64,000 nucleotides of DNA from Alloclostridium intestinigallinarum (GCA_904393845.1 CAJFNB010000001.1:124001-188000), one strand, 5' to 3'; positions 32,746-42,813 are shown, counted from the stretch's first letter. Numbers and translations are program-made. The notes: generated by a model not told the origin, from the letters alone.

Positions 32746-33580
32746 GTCCTTGTTTATCGCATGTATGGCGATCGTCGTATGTATAGCCGTACTGCTCATC
32801 ATATGGCTGATATTCGCCGCCGTACGCAAAGCAACGCACGGTGGGAAAACGATTACCGTGGACGGCGCGGAATATATGCTCGTCCCGGTAGGCGAAAATC
32901 CCGAAAAATACAGACGGCGGGAACAGCGCCGCAACGCCGCGGCGGAAACCGGGCACGTTTCGCAGATAACGGAATCGCCCGTATATCCCGCAAACGCCCG
33001 CGGAGAGGCTCTTCCCGCCGCGGAAAACGCCCGTTCGGAAGTTGCGGCAACCGTTGAAGAAAGCACGCGGCAGGAAGAGACGGCAGCTCCCGCGGAAAGC
33101 GCGGCTTCTCCGCTGACGCGTGAAGGAGAGATCACTCTCCGCCGCAGCGCCGCCGTACCATACGAAGAAGCGTACGCCGCCCTTTCTCCCGAAGAAAAGG
33201 GGTACGTGGACGATATCCTGTCCCACGCGATGACCAAGGAAGGCGCGAAGCAGGTCGTCAACGAACACGCCGCCTGCGTTTACTTCGGTAAAAAACAGCT
33301 CGTGCGCATACTCCTGCGCCGCGGCAGGATCACGGCGCGTATGCAGGTGCAGAACAACGCGCTTGCAAGTTACGCCGACGACAACAACTTCAACCTGCGC
33401 GAAAAGCCCGTGGACGTACGCGTGGAAAGCGCCGAAACAGCCGGCTACGTCAAAGGCGTCATAGACATCAACTATTCCGCATTCAAAGAAGAACGCGGGA
33501 AGAAAGAGGCGCGCCAAAAGGAAGAACGGCGCATAAAGCGTATGCAAAAACGCGGACAGACGCCGCAGGACAACGGTTAA
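32738..33580 (+). CDS. Single-pass membrane protein of the SipW cluster
   Basis: This 280-residue protein has one N-terminal transmembrane segment (residues 4-29), a disordered Ala/Glu/Arg-rich linker and a C-terminal region (about 140-265) with FGKKQLVRILLRRGRITARMQVQ and YVKGVIDI. That region resembles an unnamed domain seen in other gut Clostridia membrane proteins, from memory only. It overlaps sipW and precedes four precursor genes, so a role in export or assembly of the surface proteins is inferred. Confidence 0.6.
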   Translation: MTESLFIACMAIVVCIAVLLIIWLIFAAVRKATHGGKTITVDGAEYMLVPVGENPEKYRRREQRRNAAAETGHVSQITESPVYPANARGEALPAAENARSEVAATVEESTRQEETAAPAESAASPLTREGEITLRRSAAVPYEEAYAALSPEEKGYVDDILSHAMTKEGAKQVVNEHAACVYFGKKQLVRILLRRGRITARMQVQNNALASYADDNNFNLREKPVDVRVESAETAGYVKGVIDINYSAFKEERGKKEARQKEERRIKRMQKRGQTPQDNG

Positions 33581-33624
33581 TTTTTAATGCCGCGGGCAGG
33601 CGTCCGCGGCAAAGGAGATAAAAA

Positions 33625-34311
33625 ATGAAGAGCAAAGCAATTATGATTTCCGCCGCAGTCGTCCTGCTGTGCGCCGCCGTCGTGATAGGCGCGTCTTTCG
33701 CCCTGTTTTCACAACAGACAGCGGTGGAGACTTACCTTTCCGCAGGTCGGCTGAGCGCAAATCTGGTACGCACCGATCTCAAGGGGCAGTTTGTGGACGG
33801 AAACGGAATACTCGGGGCGGAAACGACCGTGGACGAGGACGTGGACCTTTCCGATACGGACAACACCACGAACGCCGCCTTTGCATTCGGAAGCAATTCT
33901 TCCGTCATTTACAACGTCCCCGGCGTTTGGGAAGAAGCATTTTTCCGGCTGACCAACAGCGGCAACGTGGCTTTTGACAGCACGCTGGCGTTTTCGTTCG
34001 TGGATAATGCCCCTTCGGCAGACACCCCCGAATCGCGCCTGGCGGACAAACTTGTCGTAACCGTTTCCGACAACCTCGGCAGCGTGCTTAAGACAGGTTC
34101 TCTTACCGAAGTGGTAAACGGCGGAGCAATCACCCTGAACACGCGCCAGCTTGCGGGCGGCAGTTTCGTATTCAGAATAAAAATAGAACTGCCCTACGAA
34201 AGCGGCAGCGCGGACGACGGCACGGGCGAAACCATTATGAACGCCAATCTCAGGTTCACCTTCACCGTAACGGCGACGCAGACCGTTGAAGAAGGCGCAA
34301 TATCCGATTAA
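33625..34311 (+). CDS. TasA/camelysin-type SipW-dependent precursor 1
   Basis: This 228-residue protein starts with a SipW-type signal: basic start, hydrophobic core and GASFALFS at the cut region. The mature part is all beta, with AFFRLTNSGNVAFDSTLAFSF and repeated TVT-rich strands as in TasA/CalY matrix proteins. A good ribosome site (AAAGGAG) precedes it. Next genes encode three more precursors with the same signal, so it likely forms or caps a surface fibre. The exact role is unknown. Confidence 0.8.
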   Translation: MKSKAIMISAAVVLLCAAVVIGASFALFSQQTAVETYLSAGRLSANLVRTDLKGQFVDGNGILGAETTVDEDVDLSDTDNTTNAAFAFGSNSSVIYNVPGVWEEAFFRLTNSGNVAFDSTLAFSFVDNAPSADTPESRLADKLVVTVSDNLGSVLKTGSLTEVVNGGAITLNTRQLAGGSFVFRIKIELPYESGSADDGTGETIMNANLRFTFTVTATQTVEEGAISD

Positions 34312-34329
34312 CAAAGGGAGGAGTAAAAA

Positions 34330-35001
34330 ATGAGCAAAAAAACGGCAGTCATATCCGCAGGACTTATAGCCCTGCTCTGCGCGGCGCTGATAATAGGTTC
34401 CACTTTCGCTCTTTTCGCGGTAAACCGTTCTTCCGAGATAGCGGTTACCACTGGCAGCGTGGACATCTCCGCAGAATTGAGCAATCTTTCCACGGCGAGC
34501 CTCAGCCCCGGCGCCGACAACATGCCCAACGACCCTGCCGGCACTTTCGCGACCGGCGGTACCGCCGCCCTGGACGGTGAAACAGGCAGGATAACCCTGA
34601 CCAACGTAATCCCCGGCGACAGCGCCACCTTTACGCTTACCGTAACCAATACCGGCAATAACGCCGCAAAAGTGCGCGTTGACGTCGCAAAAACGGTAGA
34701 CGAAGGTGCGGAAAACGCCGCGGACGAACTGCTTGTGACGGTGAAAAACGGCGACGCTGACTTTGCAACGGGCGTTTGGACGTGCGGCGCGGACAACGGC
34801 GCGCTTGTGCTGAATCCGGAAGAAACCCTCGTCCTTACCGTAACCGTCGCTCTGGATAAGGACGCTACCCAGCCCGTAAACGATATAACCGGGGCGGTTG
34901 AACAGCTTATCTCATCCGCAACCGTGAAGATAACCGTCTACGCGGGACAGGCGAACGCTTCCGACGGCGATTTGGACGGAGCGCTCGGCTTAAGAGCATA
35001 A
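34330..35001 (+). CDS. TasA/camelysin-type SipW-dependent precursor 2
   Basis: This 223-residue protein has the signal IIGSTFALFA and a mature beta domain with ITLTNVIPGDSATFTLTVTNTGNNAAKVRV, the pattern of camelysin-like proteins. GGGAGGAG precedes the ATG. It differs enough from precursor 1 to suggest a distinct part rather than a recent copy. Secretion by the adjacent SipW is inferred. Confidence 0.82.
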   Translation: MSKKTAVISAGLIALLCAALIIGSTFALFAVNRSSEIAVTTGSVDISAELSNLSTASLSPGADNMPNDPAGTFATGGTAALDGETGRITLTNVIPGDSATFTLTVTNTGNNAAKVRVDVAKTVDEGAENAADELLVTVKNGDADFATGVWTCGADNGALVLNPEETLVLTVTVALDKDATQPVNDITGAVEQLISSATVKITVYAGQANASDGDLDGALGLRA

Positions 35002-35017
35002 CGGGAGGACGAATACG

Positions 35018-35680
35018 ATGACACGCACCAAAAAAACGGCTTTACTTATTTCCGCGCTGGCAATCGTCCTGTGCGCGGCGGTGATAACGGGCGCGACTTT
35101 CGCCCTGTTCACAGACGGCGAACAATACGCAATCGGCGTGAATACCGGCAAAATAGACGTGGAAGGCACTCTCACCCTGGACAGCGCGTGGTCGGAAGCC
35201 CAGACAACCGGCGAAAGAGAGGAAGCTGTCGTTTCCGGTAATTCCGCCACCGTGGCGCAGGGCGGCACCGTCACGCTTACGGAAGGCAACACGGTTACGT
35301 TCAACCTTATGTCTTTGGGCGACGGCGCAAAGATGAGTCTTTCGTTTGCAAACAACAGCACCGTAAATATGCAGTACCGCATAACCGTGTCCGTTACCGG
35401 GGAAGCTACAAGCGAATTTTTAAGGGATAACCTCACCATAAAGGTAGGCGACGGCGACGCGGTCAATATGTTCAATGCGGAAGATACCGTGTACACGATC
35501 ACCGACTGGACGGCGGTTGCCGCAAACTCGGCAATAGATACGGTATCTTTTGAAATCGCCCTGCCCTGGAGCGCGCTTTCCGCAAGCGAAGGTCTGGCGG
35601 AAAACCAATCCGTAAGCATTACGGTAAGCATGGAGGCAATACAGGGCAACGCGGACGCTTCCGCACAGGCTAACGCATAA
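35018..35680 (+). CDS. TasA/camelysin-type SipW-dependent precursor 3
   Basis: This 220-residue protein has the signal VITGATFALFTDG and a beta domain with GNTVTFNLMSLGDGAKMSLSFANNSTVNMQYRITV. It shares EFLRDNL and ALPWSALS with the first 220 residues of the following large protein, so the two arose by duplication. GGGAGGA precedes the ATG. It could be the short fibre subunit matching the large beta-helix protein. Confidence 0.82.
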   Translation: MTRTKKTALLISALAIVLCAAVITGATFALFTDGEQYAIGVNTGKIDVEGTLTLDSAWSEAQTTGEREEAVVSGNSATVAQGGTVTLTEGNTVTFNLMSLGDGAKMSLSFANNSTVNMQYRITVSVTGEATSEFLRDNLTIKVGDGDAVNMFNAEDTVYTITDWTAVAANSAIDTVSFEIALPWSALSASEGLAENQSVSITVSMEAIQGNADASAQANA

Positions 35681-35799
35681 TTTTCCCGCCGGAACCGTTC
35701 GGTAAACAGCGGAGTTTCTCCGCCCCAACATAAACCGCACGCACCTTTGGCGGAAACGTAGAAAACAATTTTTTGCTAAGGCAAAGAGAGGTATTAAGT

Positions 35800-38349
35800 A
35801 TGACAAAATCAAGCAAAAGAACAGCTATCGTAATGGCTTTGATAACCGTTGCGCTTTGCGCTGCGGTGATTGCGGGCGCTACTTTCGCATTGTTCTCTTC
35901 CTCCGTAACCAACGACATCAACGTAAACACGGGTGATATCGCCATTTCTTCCACGGTGGAATTGACTAATGCGTGGAGCACATCGCAGGGCGGCGAACAA
36001 GTCACCGCAGAAAACAGCGGAAGCGAAACTTCCCTTATTTTTCCCGCAACCGGCGGCAGTGTAAGCGTCGGTGAAGACGGACGTATATCCATTTCCGGCA
36101 TGGGTCTGGGCGACGGCGCAACTTTCAGCATTACCCTCGACATGAAATACTCCATCAATATGAAGTACTCTCTGGTACTCAAGACAAATACCGCAGACGA
36201 TTTCCTGCGCAATAATCTCCAGGTAACCGTAGCGGATAATCCTGCAGTATCTTTGGCGGACGGAAGCGTATATATCATACCGTGGACTAACGCAGATTCG
36301 GTAACAGACTCAACCCCGGCAAGCGCACGCGTGACGGCTTCTTTCAGCCTTTCGCTTCCCTGGAGCGCAATTGACTCCGCTCCCGTCGGCGGTTCTTCCA
36401 TCTCCCTTGCTCTCGTAACAAGCGGCGTTCAGGTGAACGCTTTGGCAGTATCCGGCAGTCCTTCCGGCAGCAACGAATATTACGTCACCAACCAGGACGA
36501 ATTGGATAAGGCGCTTACGGCTATGGAGAGCGGCGATTCCGTATACCTTGCCGGAGATGAAAGCAATTGGACAACCGCAAATATATCCTTCAACGAAAAT
36601 AAGAGCATTTCCGTATACGGCAGCCGCGTAGGTACGCTTACGGTGAACGCTCTCAACGCTTCCATCGACTACTACATAGAGTACACCGAACTGATAAATT
36701 CCGCAGTTGTCGCGGCTAACTCCCTGCACATTTACGGACAAGTCGGCTCGGCACAGGTAAACGGCGGACGAATAGTCTTCGAATCGGAGTCAATCGTGGC
36801 AAAGCTTGCCGCCGTTCCCGCCGAAAATACGCACGTTGAAGTGGAGTTTGCGCAGAACACCGCCGTGACCAAATCCGTAACTGTAAACACTTCCGCAAGC
36901 GGTTCTTCCACCAATCTTAGCATAGCGGAAAACGTTACCGTTCCTTCGCTCTCGGTTGAAGGAAGCGGCAAAGTTGCCATTGACAACAACGGCGTTATCG
37001 AAGATTCTACCGTTGACGAAGGCTCTTCCGTTACCGCCAACAGCAAGGTGACGGACGAAGCTTCCCTGCGCGGCGCGCTCGCCCTTGGCGGCGAAGTAAC
37101 GCTGGAAAGCGATATTGCACTTAATGTTCCTTACTATGATACGACTTCTTTGGTGCCGATTTTAACAATAGTAAAGAACACTAATCTAAATCTTAATGGC
37201 AAAAAGATTTATCTAAGCCTTGCTCCCAATACTCAATTACTGCATACACCTGCCATCTTATGTGTTGATGGTGCAACTGTGGAAATTAACGGCGATGGTA
37301 TTATCGACGCCGAAGCAGGCGATAATAATTCTTATGGCATCAACATTATAAACAACGGTTCACTTACCGTAAATAGCGGTACAATATATGGCGCAATAAC
37401 CGCAATTCAAGTACAAAAAGGTACCCTCGTAATAAAAGACGGCTTTTTTGACTTCGCAGAAACGGCAAATGCTTCTGCTCCCGCAGAATATAAAAAATAT
37501 ATTATAAACGCAATTGACGCCAATTGGAAAAATGGCTCTGCCAACATAACGATATATGGCGGAACTTTTGGGCACAATTACAGCGTCTCTCCGGAAGCAG
37601 ACGGCAAGCTTTATTTACCCGACGGCTACGGCGTTGTGCAGGAAGGCGATTACTACACCGTCAAGGAAATAGCGACCAATCCCGGCAAAGAATACCTTGC
37701 CGGTTCTGCCGCGGCTTTGAACAACCTGATTAGCAACAGCGCTAAAAACATCGTCATAAGCGATGACTTCAATATCGGCACGGCAGGAGCTGTAACAACC
37801 GGCATTAACATTTCAAACGGAACTTTCTCCATCGACCTGAATGGTCACACGCTTACCAATGTCGGTACCGGCTTTGCTTTTGCCGTCAGCGGCTCCGATA
37901 CGCAACTTACCCTGAAAGATTCTTCCAAAGAACAGTCGGGCACGATTTACGGCGGTAAGGGCGGCAACAACCAGGTACTCAACGTTTCGGGCGGAGCAAC
38001 CGTGGACATTTACGGTGGAAATTATACCGTAGGTCCCGACAATAACGGTCAGGGCAACTCCTGCATCGAAGTTGCGGGTCTCGGCGGCACTATGAATATT
38101 TACGGCGGCACTTTTTCCAGCGAGGCGGCTTACAACGGTTTTTACTACGTGCTGAACACCACCCAGACGCAGGGCACGACGGGCGCGATATTTGTTTACG
38201 GCGGTAAATTCCTGCATTTCGACCCTTCCAAGGGCGATGACAGCTCCACCTCCAACGGCGGCAGTAATTCTTCCGTTCAAAGCAGCTATCTTGCGGAAGG
38301 TTACGTTTCCGCAGCAAGCGGCGAATACTTCATCGTGCAGGAAGCCTGA
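35800..38349 (+). CDS. Large SipW-dependent surface protein with beta-helix-like region
   Basis: This 849-residue protein starts with the SipW-type signal VIAGATFALFSSS and a TasA-like domain (to about 225) similar to precursor 3 (DDFLRNNL, SLPWSAID). After it comes a repetitive beta-rich region with motifs such as LNLNGKKIYLS, GSLTVNSGTIYG, TVDIYGGNYTV and MNIYGGTFSS, typical of right-handed parallel beta-helices. There is no LPXTG or transmembrane anchor; it may be held by the TasA-like fibre. Bases of about 37100-37570 are more AT-rich than the rest, hinting at an acquired module. A terminator follows. Confidence 0.8.
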   Translation: MTKSSKRTAIVMALITVALCAAVIAGATFALFSSSVTNDINVNTGDIAISSTVELTNAWSTSQGGEQVTAENSGSETSLIFPATGGSVSVGEDGRISISGMGLGDGATFSITLDMKYSINMKYSLVLKTNTADDFLRNNLQVTVADNPAVSLADGSVYIIPWTNADSVTDSTPASARVTASFSLSLPWSAIDSAPVGGSSISLALVTSGVQVNALAVSGSPSGSNEYYVTNQDELDKALTAMESGDSVYLAGDESNWTTANISFNENKSISVYGSRVGTLTVNALNASIDYYIEYTELINSAVVAANSLHIYGQVGSAQVNGGRIVFESESIVAKLAAVPAENTHVEVEFAQNTAVTKSVTVNTSASGSSTNLSIAENVTVPSLSVEGSGKVAIDNNGVIEDSTVDEGSSVTANSKVTDEASLRGALALGGEVTLESDIALNVPYYDTTSLVPILTIVKNTNLNLNGKKIYLSLAPNTQLLHTPAILCVDGATVEINGDGIIDAEAGDNNSYGINIINNGSLTVNSGTIYGAITAIQVQKGTLVIKDGFFDFAETANASAPAEYKKYIINAIDANWKNGSANITIYGGTFGHNYSVSPEADGKLYLPDGYGVVQEGDYYTVKEIATNPGKEYLAGSAAALNNLISNSAKNIVISDDFNIGTAGAVTTGINISNGTFSIDLNGHTLTNVGTGFAFAVSGSDTQLTLKDSSKEQSGTIYGGKGGNNQVLNVSGGATVDIYGGNYTVGPDNNGQGNSCIEVAGLGGTMNIYGGTFSSEAAYNGFYYVLNTTQTQGTTGAIFVYGGKFLHFDPSKGDDSSTSNGGSNSSVQSSYLAEGYVSAASGEYFIVQEA

Positions 38350-38371
38350 CGCGAACCGGGTTTTTCTACAC

Positions 38372-38404
38372 AAAAGCGGCGCGCATTTATGCACGCCGCT
38401 TTTT
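38372..38404 (+). terminator. Terminator of the SipW/TasA cluster
   Basis: AAAAGCGGCG and CGCCGCTTTTT arms; it can serve both strands, including the GH2 gene. Confidence 0.85.
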
Positions 38405-38481
38405 ATATCCGCCCCACAATAATTTTCCGTCGCAAAACTCCGCAAGTCCCACGAAAACGGTTTTTCCGTAATAGGCGTTTT

Positions 38482-40674
38482 TTATTTTTCTATCTTGTTC
38501 AATTCGTCGTTCAGCCTTGCTATCATATCGTCGGGGACGGAATCGCCAAGCATCGAAATAATGCGCTTTATCTTCATTCCGCTTGCCATACGCATCATCG
38601 CGGGGCTTATCTTCGGCAGGTTTCTGCCCCTTTCTTCCATATACCTTGCCGTCTCTTCCAGCACGGTCTGCACCAGCTTTTCTCCCTGCGGCTTTGCCAT
38701 AACCTCGCCTAATTTGTCGTGTATGGAAAATCTGCCCTCGGGGGCGGTATATTTCGCGTATTTCAAATCTTCTTCTCCTTTGCCTTTTTCCGCTTTTTTG
38801 CGCACGCGGAAAATTTTCGCCTCTGCGCGGCAGCCTTCCGCAACGGCTGCCACTTTAACAACTCTTTTCAGCGGCACTTCAAAAGTAAATACCTTGTCGC
38901 CCTTTTTGGTTTCAAAGGCGTTTTTGCCCACGTAAAGCGTAACCTCGGGAAGGTTGGAATAAACTTTTATAACGCACTTCTCCCCTGCGCGCGCCTGCTT
39001 TTCCCCGCCCGCGATATGCACAAAGGGCGAATTGCTCCAATACGCCTTGTACAGGTAGAACGGGTCCTTTTTCACCTTTCTGTCATAGGAAACAAGCCCC
39101 TTGTTGTTCATTCCCTTCACGCCGCCCTCGTCGCGCGCGGCGGAAGCAAAGTCGAACATATTCCATATATGCGTTGCCCACAGCCACGGGCGCTCCGAGA
39201 TGATTTTTGCCATCTTCTCGTGGTATTCCGCCTGATATTCCAAAGAATAATCGCCGCGGCGCGGGAAAAGCGCGTGTCTGCCGACTATACCTTCGCAACC
39301 GTATTCGGAAAGTCCCAAAGCGCGGCGGGGAAAATGTTCGCGGAAATCGTCCAGCCAGACGGCGTTGTCCTCCGTTTCACCGGCATACCAGCCGAAATAG
39401 TGGTTGTAGGAAACTACGTCGGCGGCTTTTGATACCTCGCTTTCGGGATCTTCGGGACTGAAGCACGCCTGAACGGTAAAGCGCGTGGAATCCAGCGCGT
39501 GCGCTTCCTTATCCAGCTTTTCAAGAAGCGGAAGCGGGTCGCCCTTTTCCATGGTAACTTCGTTGCCTATCCCCCAGCACACAATACTAGGGTGGTGGTA
39601 ATTTTGTATTATCAGTTCTTTCAGTTGCGCAAGGGCGTTTTCGTCGCCGCCGTCGTATCCGCTTATAAACGGAATCTCCGTCCACACGCACAGACCCTCT
39701 TCGTCCGCAAAGTCGTATACCGCCCGTCCGTGCTGGTAGTGGGCAAGCCGCAGGGTGTTCGCGCCTATCTCTTTAATAAGCTCGAAGTCCTGCCTACGCT
39801 TTTCGTTATGCACCGCCCAGCCGTCGCCCGCGCGGTCCTGGTGCATAGCCACGCCGCGGAGCGGCACTCTTTCCCCGTTCAGGGTAAAGCCGTTTTCGTC
39901 GGCAGCCGCCCTACGAATACCGAATTTAATAATTCTCTCGTCCCACTTGCGTATACCGTCGGTTATTGCAAGGCGCGCTTCGTACATCAGCGGAGCCTTT
40001 TTGCCCTGCCATAGCCGCGGGTTTTCCAGCCTGAACGACACGCGCGCGTTTTCGCAGGGCACATCCGCTTCTGCGACCTTTTCGCCCAGAAAAGTCAGGG
40101 CGACGTCCACTTTCAGGTCGCTCCTGGGGTTGGTGACGTAGGCGGTGACGTCCACTTCCGCCGTTCCGTCATCTTTCAACGCGGGGGTTATCTTGACTCC
40201 GTCCGAGCCGAAATAATCTAAGTCAAAGCGCGTACGCGACGCGGTTATCAGATATACGTCGCGGTAAAGTCCGCCGAAAAACGTAAAGTCCGCCGTATGC
40301 GGATATATCCCCTCTTTGTCGCGGCTGTCCACGCGCACGACTATCTCGTTTTCGCCGCTTTTAAGCAGTTTGGTAACGTCGAAACGGAAGAGGGAAAAGC
40401 CGCCCTCGTGCCTGCCCGCGAGCGCCTTGTTCACGTAAACTTCGGCAACGGAAAAAGCCGCCCCGAATTCCAGATAATACGACGCGCCTATGCACTTGTA
40501 GACGGTGAGCGTCCTTGTGTAAACGCCCGTGCCGCGCCTGTAATTCGCGTTTGTGCCGTCCCTGTCGTTCCAGGTATGCGGCAGAGACACCGTCTGCAGG
40601 TGCGACATTATCGCCGTGCCGGCGTCGCCTTCGAGATAAAATTTCCAGCCGATATTGAGATTTTCCCTTTTCAT
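38482..40674 (-). CDS. GH2-family glycosidase (beta-galactosidase/glucuronidase-like)
   Basis: This 730-residue cytoplasmic enzyme has the GH2 order: jelly-roll (VSLPHTWNDRDGTNANYRRGTGVYTRT), an Ig-like domain, and a TIM barrel with acid/base Glu in CWGIGNEVTM and nucleophile Glu in LSEYGCEG. LRLAHYQH and GVAMHQDRAG are also typical. A C-terminal region of about 180 residues follows, with Ig-like and helical parts. It should cleave a beta-galactoside or related sugar. The start at 40674 matches a promoter whose -10 box ends six bases before the ATG. Confidence 0.9.
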   Translation of the reverse strand: MKRENLNIGWKFYLEGDAGTAIMSHLQTVSLPHTWNDRDGTNANYRRGTGVYTRTLTVYKCIGASYYLEFGAAFSVAEVYVNKALAGRHEGGFSLFRFDVTKLLKSGENEIVVRVDSRDKEGIYPHTADFTFFGGLYRDVYLITASRTRFDLDYFGSDGVKITPALKDDGTAEVDVTAYVTNPRSDLKVDVALTFLGEKVAEADVPCENARVSFRLENPRLWQGKKAPLMYEARLAITDGIRKWDERIIKFGIRRAAADENGFTLNGERVPLRGVAMHQDRAGDGWAVHNEKRRQDFELIKEIGANTLRLAHYQHGRAVYDFADEEGLCVWTEIPFISGYDGGDENALAQLKELIIQNYHHPSIVCWGIGNEVTMEKGDPLPLLEKLDKEAHALDSTRFTVQACFSPEDPESEVSKAADVVSYNHYFGWYAGETEDNAVWLDDFREHFPRRALGLSEYGCEGIVGRHALFPRRGDYSLEYQAEYHEKMAKIISERPWLWATHIWNMFDFASAARDEGGVKGMNNKGLVSYDRKVKKDPFYLYKAYWSNSPFVHIAGGEKQARAGEKCVIKVYSNLPEVTLYVGKNAFETKKGDKVFTFEVPLKRVVKVAAVAEGCRAEAKIFRVRKKAEKGKGEEDLKYAKYTAPEGRFSIHDKLGEVMAKPQGEKLVQTVLEETARYMEERGRNLPKISPAMMRMASGMKIKRIISMLGDSVPDDMIARLNDELNKIEK

Positions 40675-40680
40675 AAGTAC

Positions 40681-40709
40681 AGTATAGCACAAAACTCCGC
40701 GGCGGGCAA
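40681..40709 (-). promoter_or_regulatory. Promoter of the GH2 gene, predicted leaderless
   Basis: TTGCCC (40704-40709 complement), 17 bases, TATACT (40681-40686 complement), then six bases to the ATG. No Shine-Dalgarno is seen. Confidence 0.7.
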
Positions 40710-40900
40710 CAGTGATTATTTAACGGCTTATTTACGGTTGCCTTTTTACCGCCGTATGTGCTACCATAGTAACGGTGAGCAGCAGCTCTGCCGTATAAAA
40801 CGGGAAATACGGGAAAAGGAAGCGTTGTTATATGGCATTGCCGCCGGAAGGCGGAAGGCTTTCGCCGTGCGAAAGAATGAAAGTATCTTGATTTGCCCGT

Positions 40901-42166
40901 ATGGAATTCGAATTCGAAAACAAAGTATTGACCGGTATAAAGCCCGGATTTAAGGTCGGAGTGATAACGGACTCCCAGCTTTCTCCCTTCTTCTGGAAGA
41001 AGATGAATACCTTCGAGCGCAATCTGCGCCTTGCCTGCGTGAGAATGGCGGCGCTTAAACCCGACGTTCTGATATTTGCCGGCGACATATGCAATATCGC
41101 CTCGAACTGCGCCTATAAGCGGTTTATGCGCGCTCTTGAAGACGCGTTTTCGGAAAACAAGCCGCAGTTTATGGTGATAATGGGAAACCACGATTATTTC
41201 CCCGCGCCCGAAATAGGCTGTCTGCGCAGGAAAAAATTCGTTAAAAACACGCACTTTCCGCCCTTCTGGCACTACGTGGCGGGCGGTTACAGATTCGTAG
41301 GCGCGTCCCCCGACTGCCACAGCCTTTACCGCGGTTACGACAAGGTGGCGGACGCGCTGCGCCGCGAACTTGACAAAGCGGTGGCGGCAAGCGGAAAACG
41401 ACCCGTCACCCTGGTTACGCACAACGCGGTGAAAAATACCGTTTACGGCTCCGACCGCTGGGGCGACGAAAGCCTTGCCTTTTTGAAGGATTATCCCACC
41501 GTGGTGCACATTTCGGGACATCTGCACTACTCCATGCTAGATGAAAGGAGTTTGCACATAGGCGACTTTATCTCGCTGGGGGCGCAGTCCACCGCATACG
41601 TCGAGATGGACGGGGGTATGGCGAACGGCTCCGTCCCGCCGCTGGCGCACGACTCGGCAATGGGCTATCTGCTGGAATACTCCCTTTCCGGGATAACGGT
41701 GAAGCGCGTGAATATGGTTACCGGCGACGAGGAGAAGAAGAATATGCGCCTTGTAATACCTTCTTCCCTGGACAGAGACGTTCTTGAAGAGCTTAAACTC
41801 TCCCGTCCCGCCGCGGGCACTCCCGAAATGGTGGCGGAAACCGGGCTTTGCGAGATAAAGGACGGACGCACCTACCTGGTGTTCGACAGGGGCAGGGACG
41901 ACGACTTCGTGCACTCTTACAAGGTAGTGTACGACACGGGCGAAGTGCAGTATTATTATTCCGATTTTTACCGCGGACTTACGCGCGTTTCCCCCACCGT
42001 GCGGCTGCAGGTCTACCGCATGCCCAAAGGGGTATATTCCGCGGACGTGTATGCGGTCAACTCGGCGGGGAAAGTGAGCAAATCCGCCGTACATATAGAC
42101 GATATAAAAGTTTTGAAAAAGCGCAGATATCCTCTTGAATTTGCGCCTGACGCGAGGTATTTATGA
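40901..42166 (+). CDS. Calcineurin-like metallophosphoesterase
   Basis: This 421-residue protein has a metallophosphoesterase domain in the first 280 residues: VITDSQLS (Gln where DxH usually has His), IFAGDICN, MGNHDYF, VTHNAV and SGHLHYS. The last 130 residues look like a fibronectin/Ig-type domain. No signal peptide is present. It probably cleaves a phosphate ester; the substrate is unknown. No ribosome site is clear before the ATG. It overlaps the HAD phosphatase gene as ATGA, suggesting linked function. Confidence 0.85.
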   Translation: MEFEFENKVLTGIKPGFKVGVITDSQLSPFFWKKMNTFERNLRLACVRMAALKPDVLIFAGDICNIASNCAYKRFMRALEDAFSENKPQFMVIMGNHDYFPAPEIGCLRRKKFVKNTHFPPFWHYVAGGYRFVGASPDCHSLYRGYDKVADALRRELDKAVAASGKRPVTLVTHNAVKNTVYGSDRWGDESLAFLKDYPTVVHISGHLHYSMLDERSLHIGDFISLGAQSTAYVEMDGGMANGSVPPLAHDSAMGYLLEYSLSGITVKRVNMVTGDEEKKNMRLVIPSSLDRDVLEELKLSRPAAGTPEMVAETGLCEIKDGRTYLVFDRGRDDDFVHSYKVVYDTGEVQYYYSDFYRGLTRVSPTVRLQVYRMPKGVYSADVYAVNSAGKVSKSAVHIDDIKVLKKRRYPLEFAPDARYL

Positions 42167-42813
42167 ACTTATACTCATTCGAAGGTTACATATTCGACCT
42201 GGACGGCACTCTTCTTGATTCCATGGAGGCGTGGCAGAAGATATATGCCCGTCCCTTCCAGGACGTGGGCATGAGTATGCCCAAAAATCTGCTGGAACAG
42301 ATAAACCATTTAAGCCTTATGGATTCCGCGCGCTTTACCGTGGACAAGACGGGACTGCCCTACACTCCGCAGGAACTTGCCGACAAATGGGTAAAGACGG
42401 CGCGCTGGGTGTACGGGCACGACATAGAACTTAAAGAAGGAACGTACGAACTTCTGGAAAACCTGCACTCCGCGGGGAAAAGGCTGGGCATAGCCACCGC
42501 GACTCCGCGCGGAATATTCGAGCCTTGCCTGGAACGGCACGGCATAGCGGACTTTTTCATGTCCGCCACCAGCGTGGACGAAGTGCCGCGCGGCAAGGGT
42601 TTTCCCGATATCTACCGCGAAGAAGCGCGCAGGCTGGGGCTTACCGCCGGCGAATGCCTCGTTTTCGAGGACAGCCACATGGGCGCGCAGGGCGCGAAGG
42701 ACGGCGGATTCAAGGTCGTGGGCGTTTACGACAAACAGTCCGCAAAATTCGCAAAGCTGATGCAAAAAGTATGCGACAAATATGTTTATTCGCTTACGGA
42801 ACTCTTTGATTGA
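42163..42813 (+). CDS. HAD-superfamily phosphatase or phosphoglucomutase-like protein
   Basis: This 216-residue HAD hydrolase has motif I FDLDGTLLDS, a helical cap, motif II in TATPRG, the Lys in PRGKGFPDIY and motif III/IV VFEDSHMGAQGAK. This pattern fits beta-phosphoglucomutase-like or small sugar phosphatases. Its ATG overlaps the metallophosphoesterase stop. A hairpin terminator follows, so the two genes form one operon. Confidence 0.88.
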   Translation: MNLYSFEGYIFDLDGTLLDSMEAWQKIYARPFQDVGMSMPKNLLEQINHLSLMDSARFTVDKTGLPYTPQELADKWVKTARWVYGHDIELKEGTYELLENLHSAGKRLGIATATPRGIFEPCLERHGIADFFMSATSVDEVPRGKGFPDIYREEARRLGLTAGECLVFEDSHMGAQGAKDGGFKVVGVYDKQSAKFAKLMQKVCDKYVYSLTELFD

